This document shows, piece by piece, positions 5,305-5,429 of a DNA stretch of 5,429 nucleotides; the stretch's first letter is position 1; each line of letters starts with the position of its first letter. Source of the stretch: JAJPXI01 sp045595705 (lineage in GTDB: Bacteria; Bacillota; Clostridia; Oscillospirales; Oscillospiraceae); the NCBI GenBank assembly GCA_045595705.1, contig JAZOBA010000083.1, forward strand, positions 1 to 5,429, in the 5' to 3' direction. The position numbers and the translations under genes were made by a program. A model generated the notes under the pieces. It had not been told where the DNA came from. It was given only the letters and a program-made list of their open reading frames with translations, and searched no databases.

Positions 5305-5429
5305 TCATCTTTTGTTCCCGTAGCAAACAATAATAGAGCAACTTCCTAACATCATTCATACATCTTTTAGTCCTGCGGCGGCTAGCCTCAAAGCTCTTTT
5401 GACCCTCCCGCTCCGATCGGATACACCTA

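Larger units (their letters stand above)
5109..5429. mobile_element. Putative end of an integrated element at tRNA-Thr
   Basis: This 321-nt stretch begins exactly where the tRNA sequence is interrupted and contains no intact gene. Composition changes sharply: about 35% GC over 5221-5340, compared with about 62% over 601-720, then back to about 59% over 5371-5429 (hand counts). It contains two hairpins close to the junction and broken minus-strand reading frames that end next to a terminator-like hairpin. Tyrosine-recombinase elements often insert in tRNA genes, and the anticodon stem-loop is a known crossover class. That knowledge, together with the missing 5' half, suggests that this is one end of a prophage, integrative element or genomic island continuing to the right. 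No integrase is in view, so the type cannot be told. A local deletion or an assembly join are alternatives. Confidence 0.5.

Overview
The window looks like ordinary chromosome from a gut-type Clostridia (Bacillota), perhaps the Oscillospirales. The basis is the moderately high GC of the coding DNA (about 62% by hand count over 601-720), strong AGGAGG-type ribosome binding sites, SigA-like promoters, and the character of the proteins. The taxon is an inference from style and was not searched. No large undescribed system is visible. The one unusual place is the right end.

Left part (1-1370, plus strand): the C-terminal 265 residues of the ATPase YchF run off the left edge. A THEP1-type nucleoside-triphosphatase follows, overlapping it by 8 bp, and then a probable terminator. 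Middle (1371-1850, plus strand): a SigA-like promoter drives one small gene of 80 codons, a DUF4177-like protein with a His/Cys-rich N-terminus. It ends at a perfect 16-bp hairpin shared with the converging operon.

Central and right part (1846-5007, minus strand): one probable operon, read right to left, starts at an extended -10 promoter at 4999-5007. It encodes a MATE-family efflux transporter, aldose 1-epimerase (galM) and the tRNA methyltransferase TrmO. The galM ribosome binding site is built into the stop codon of the transporter gene. The three functions (export, sugar anomer conversion, tRNA modification) do not form an obvious pathway, so the linkage may only be transcriptional.

Right end (5024-5429): a perfect minus-strand terminator follows the 3' two-thirds of a tRNA-Thr(GGT) gene. 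The tRNA has its anticodon arm, T arm, acceptor 3' strand and encoded CCA, but recognisable tRNA sequence stops at 5108, just 5' of the anticodon stem. A perfect hairpin replaces the D arm. Beyond it lies AT-rich DNA (about 35% GC over 5221-5340) with broken minus-strand coding frames. The simplest reading is the distal end of an integrated element that entered at the tRNA anticodon stem-loop. The complete tRNA and the integrase would then lie to the right, outside the window. This is an inference and can be checked directly.
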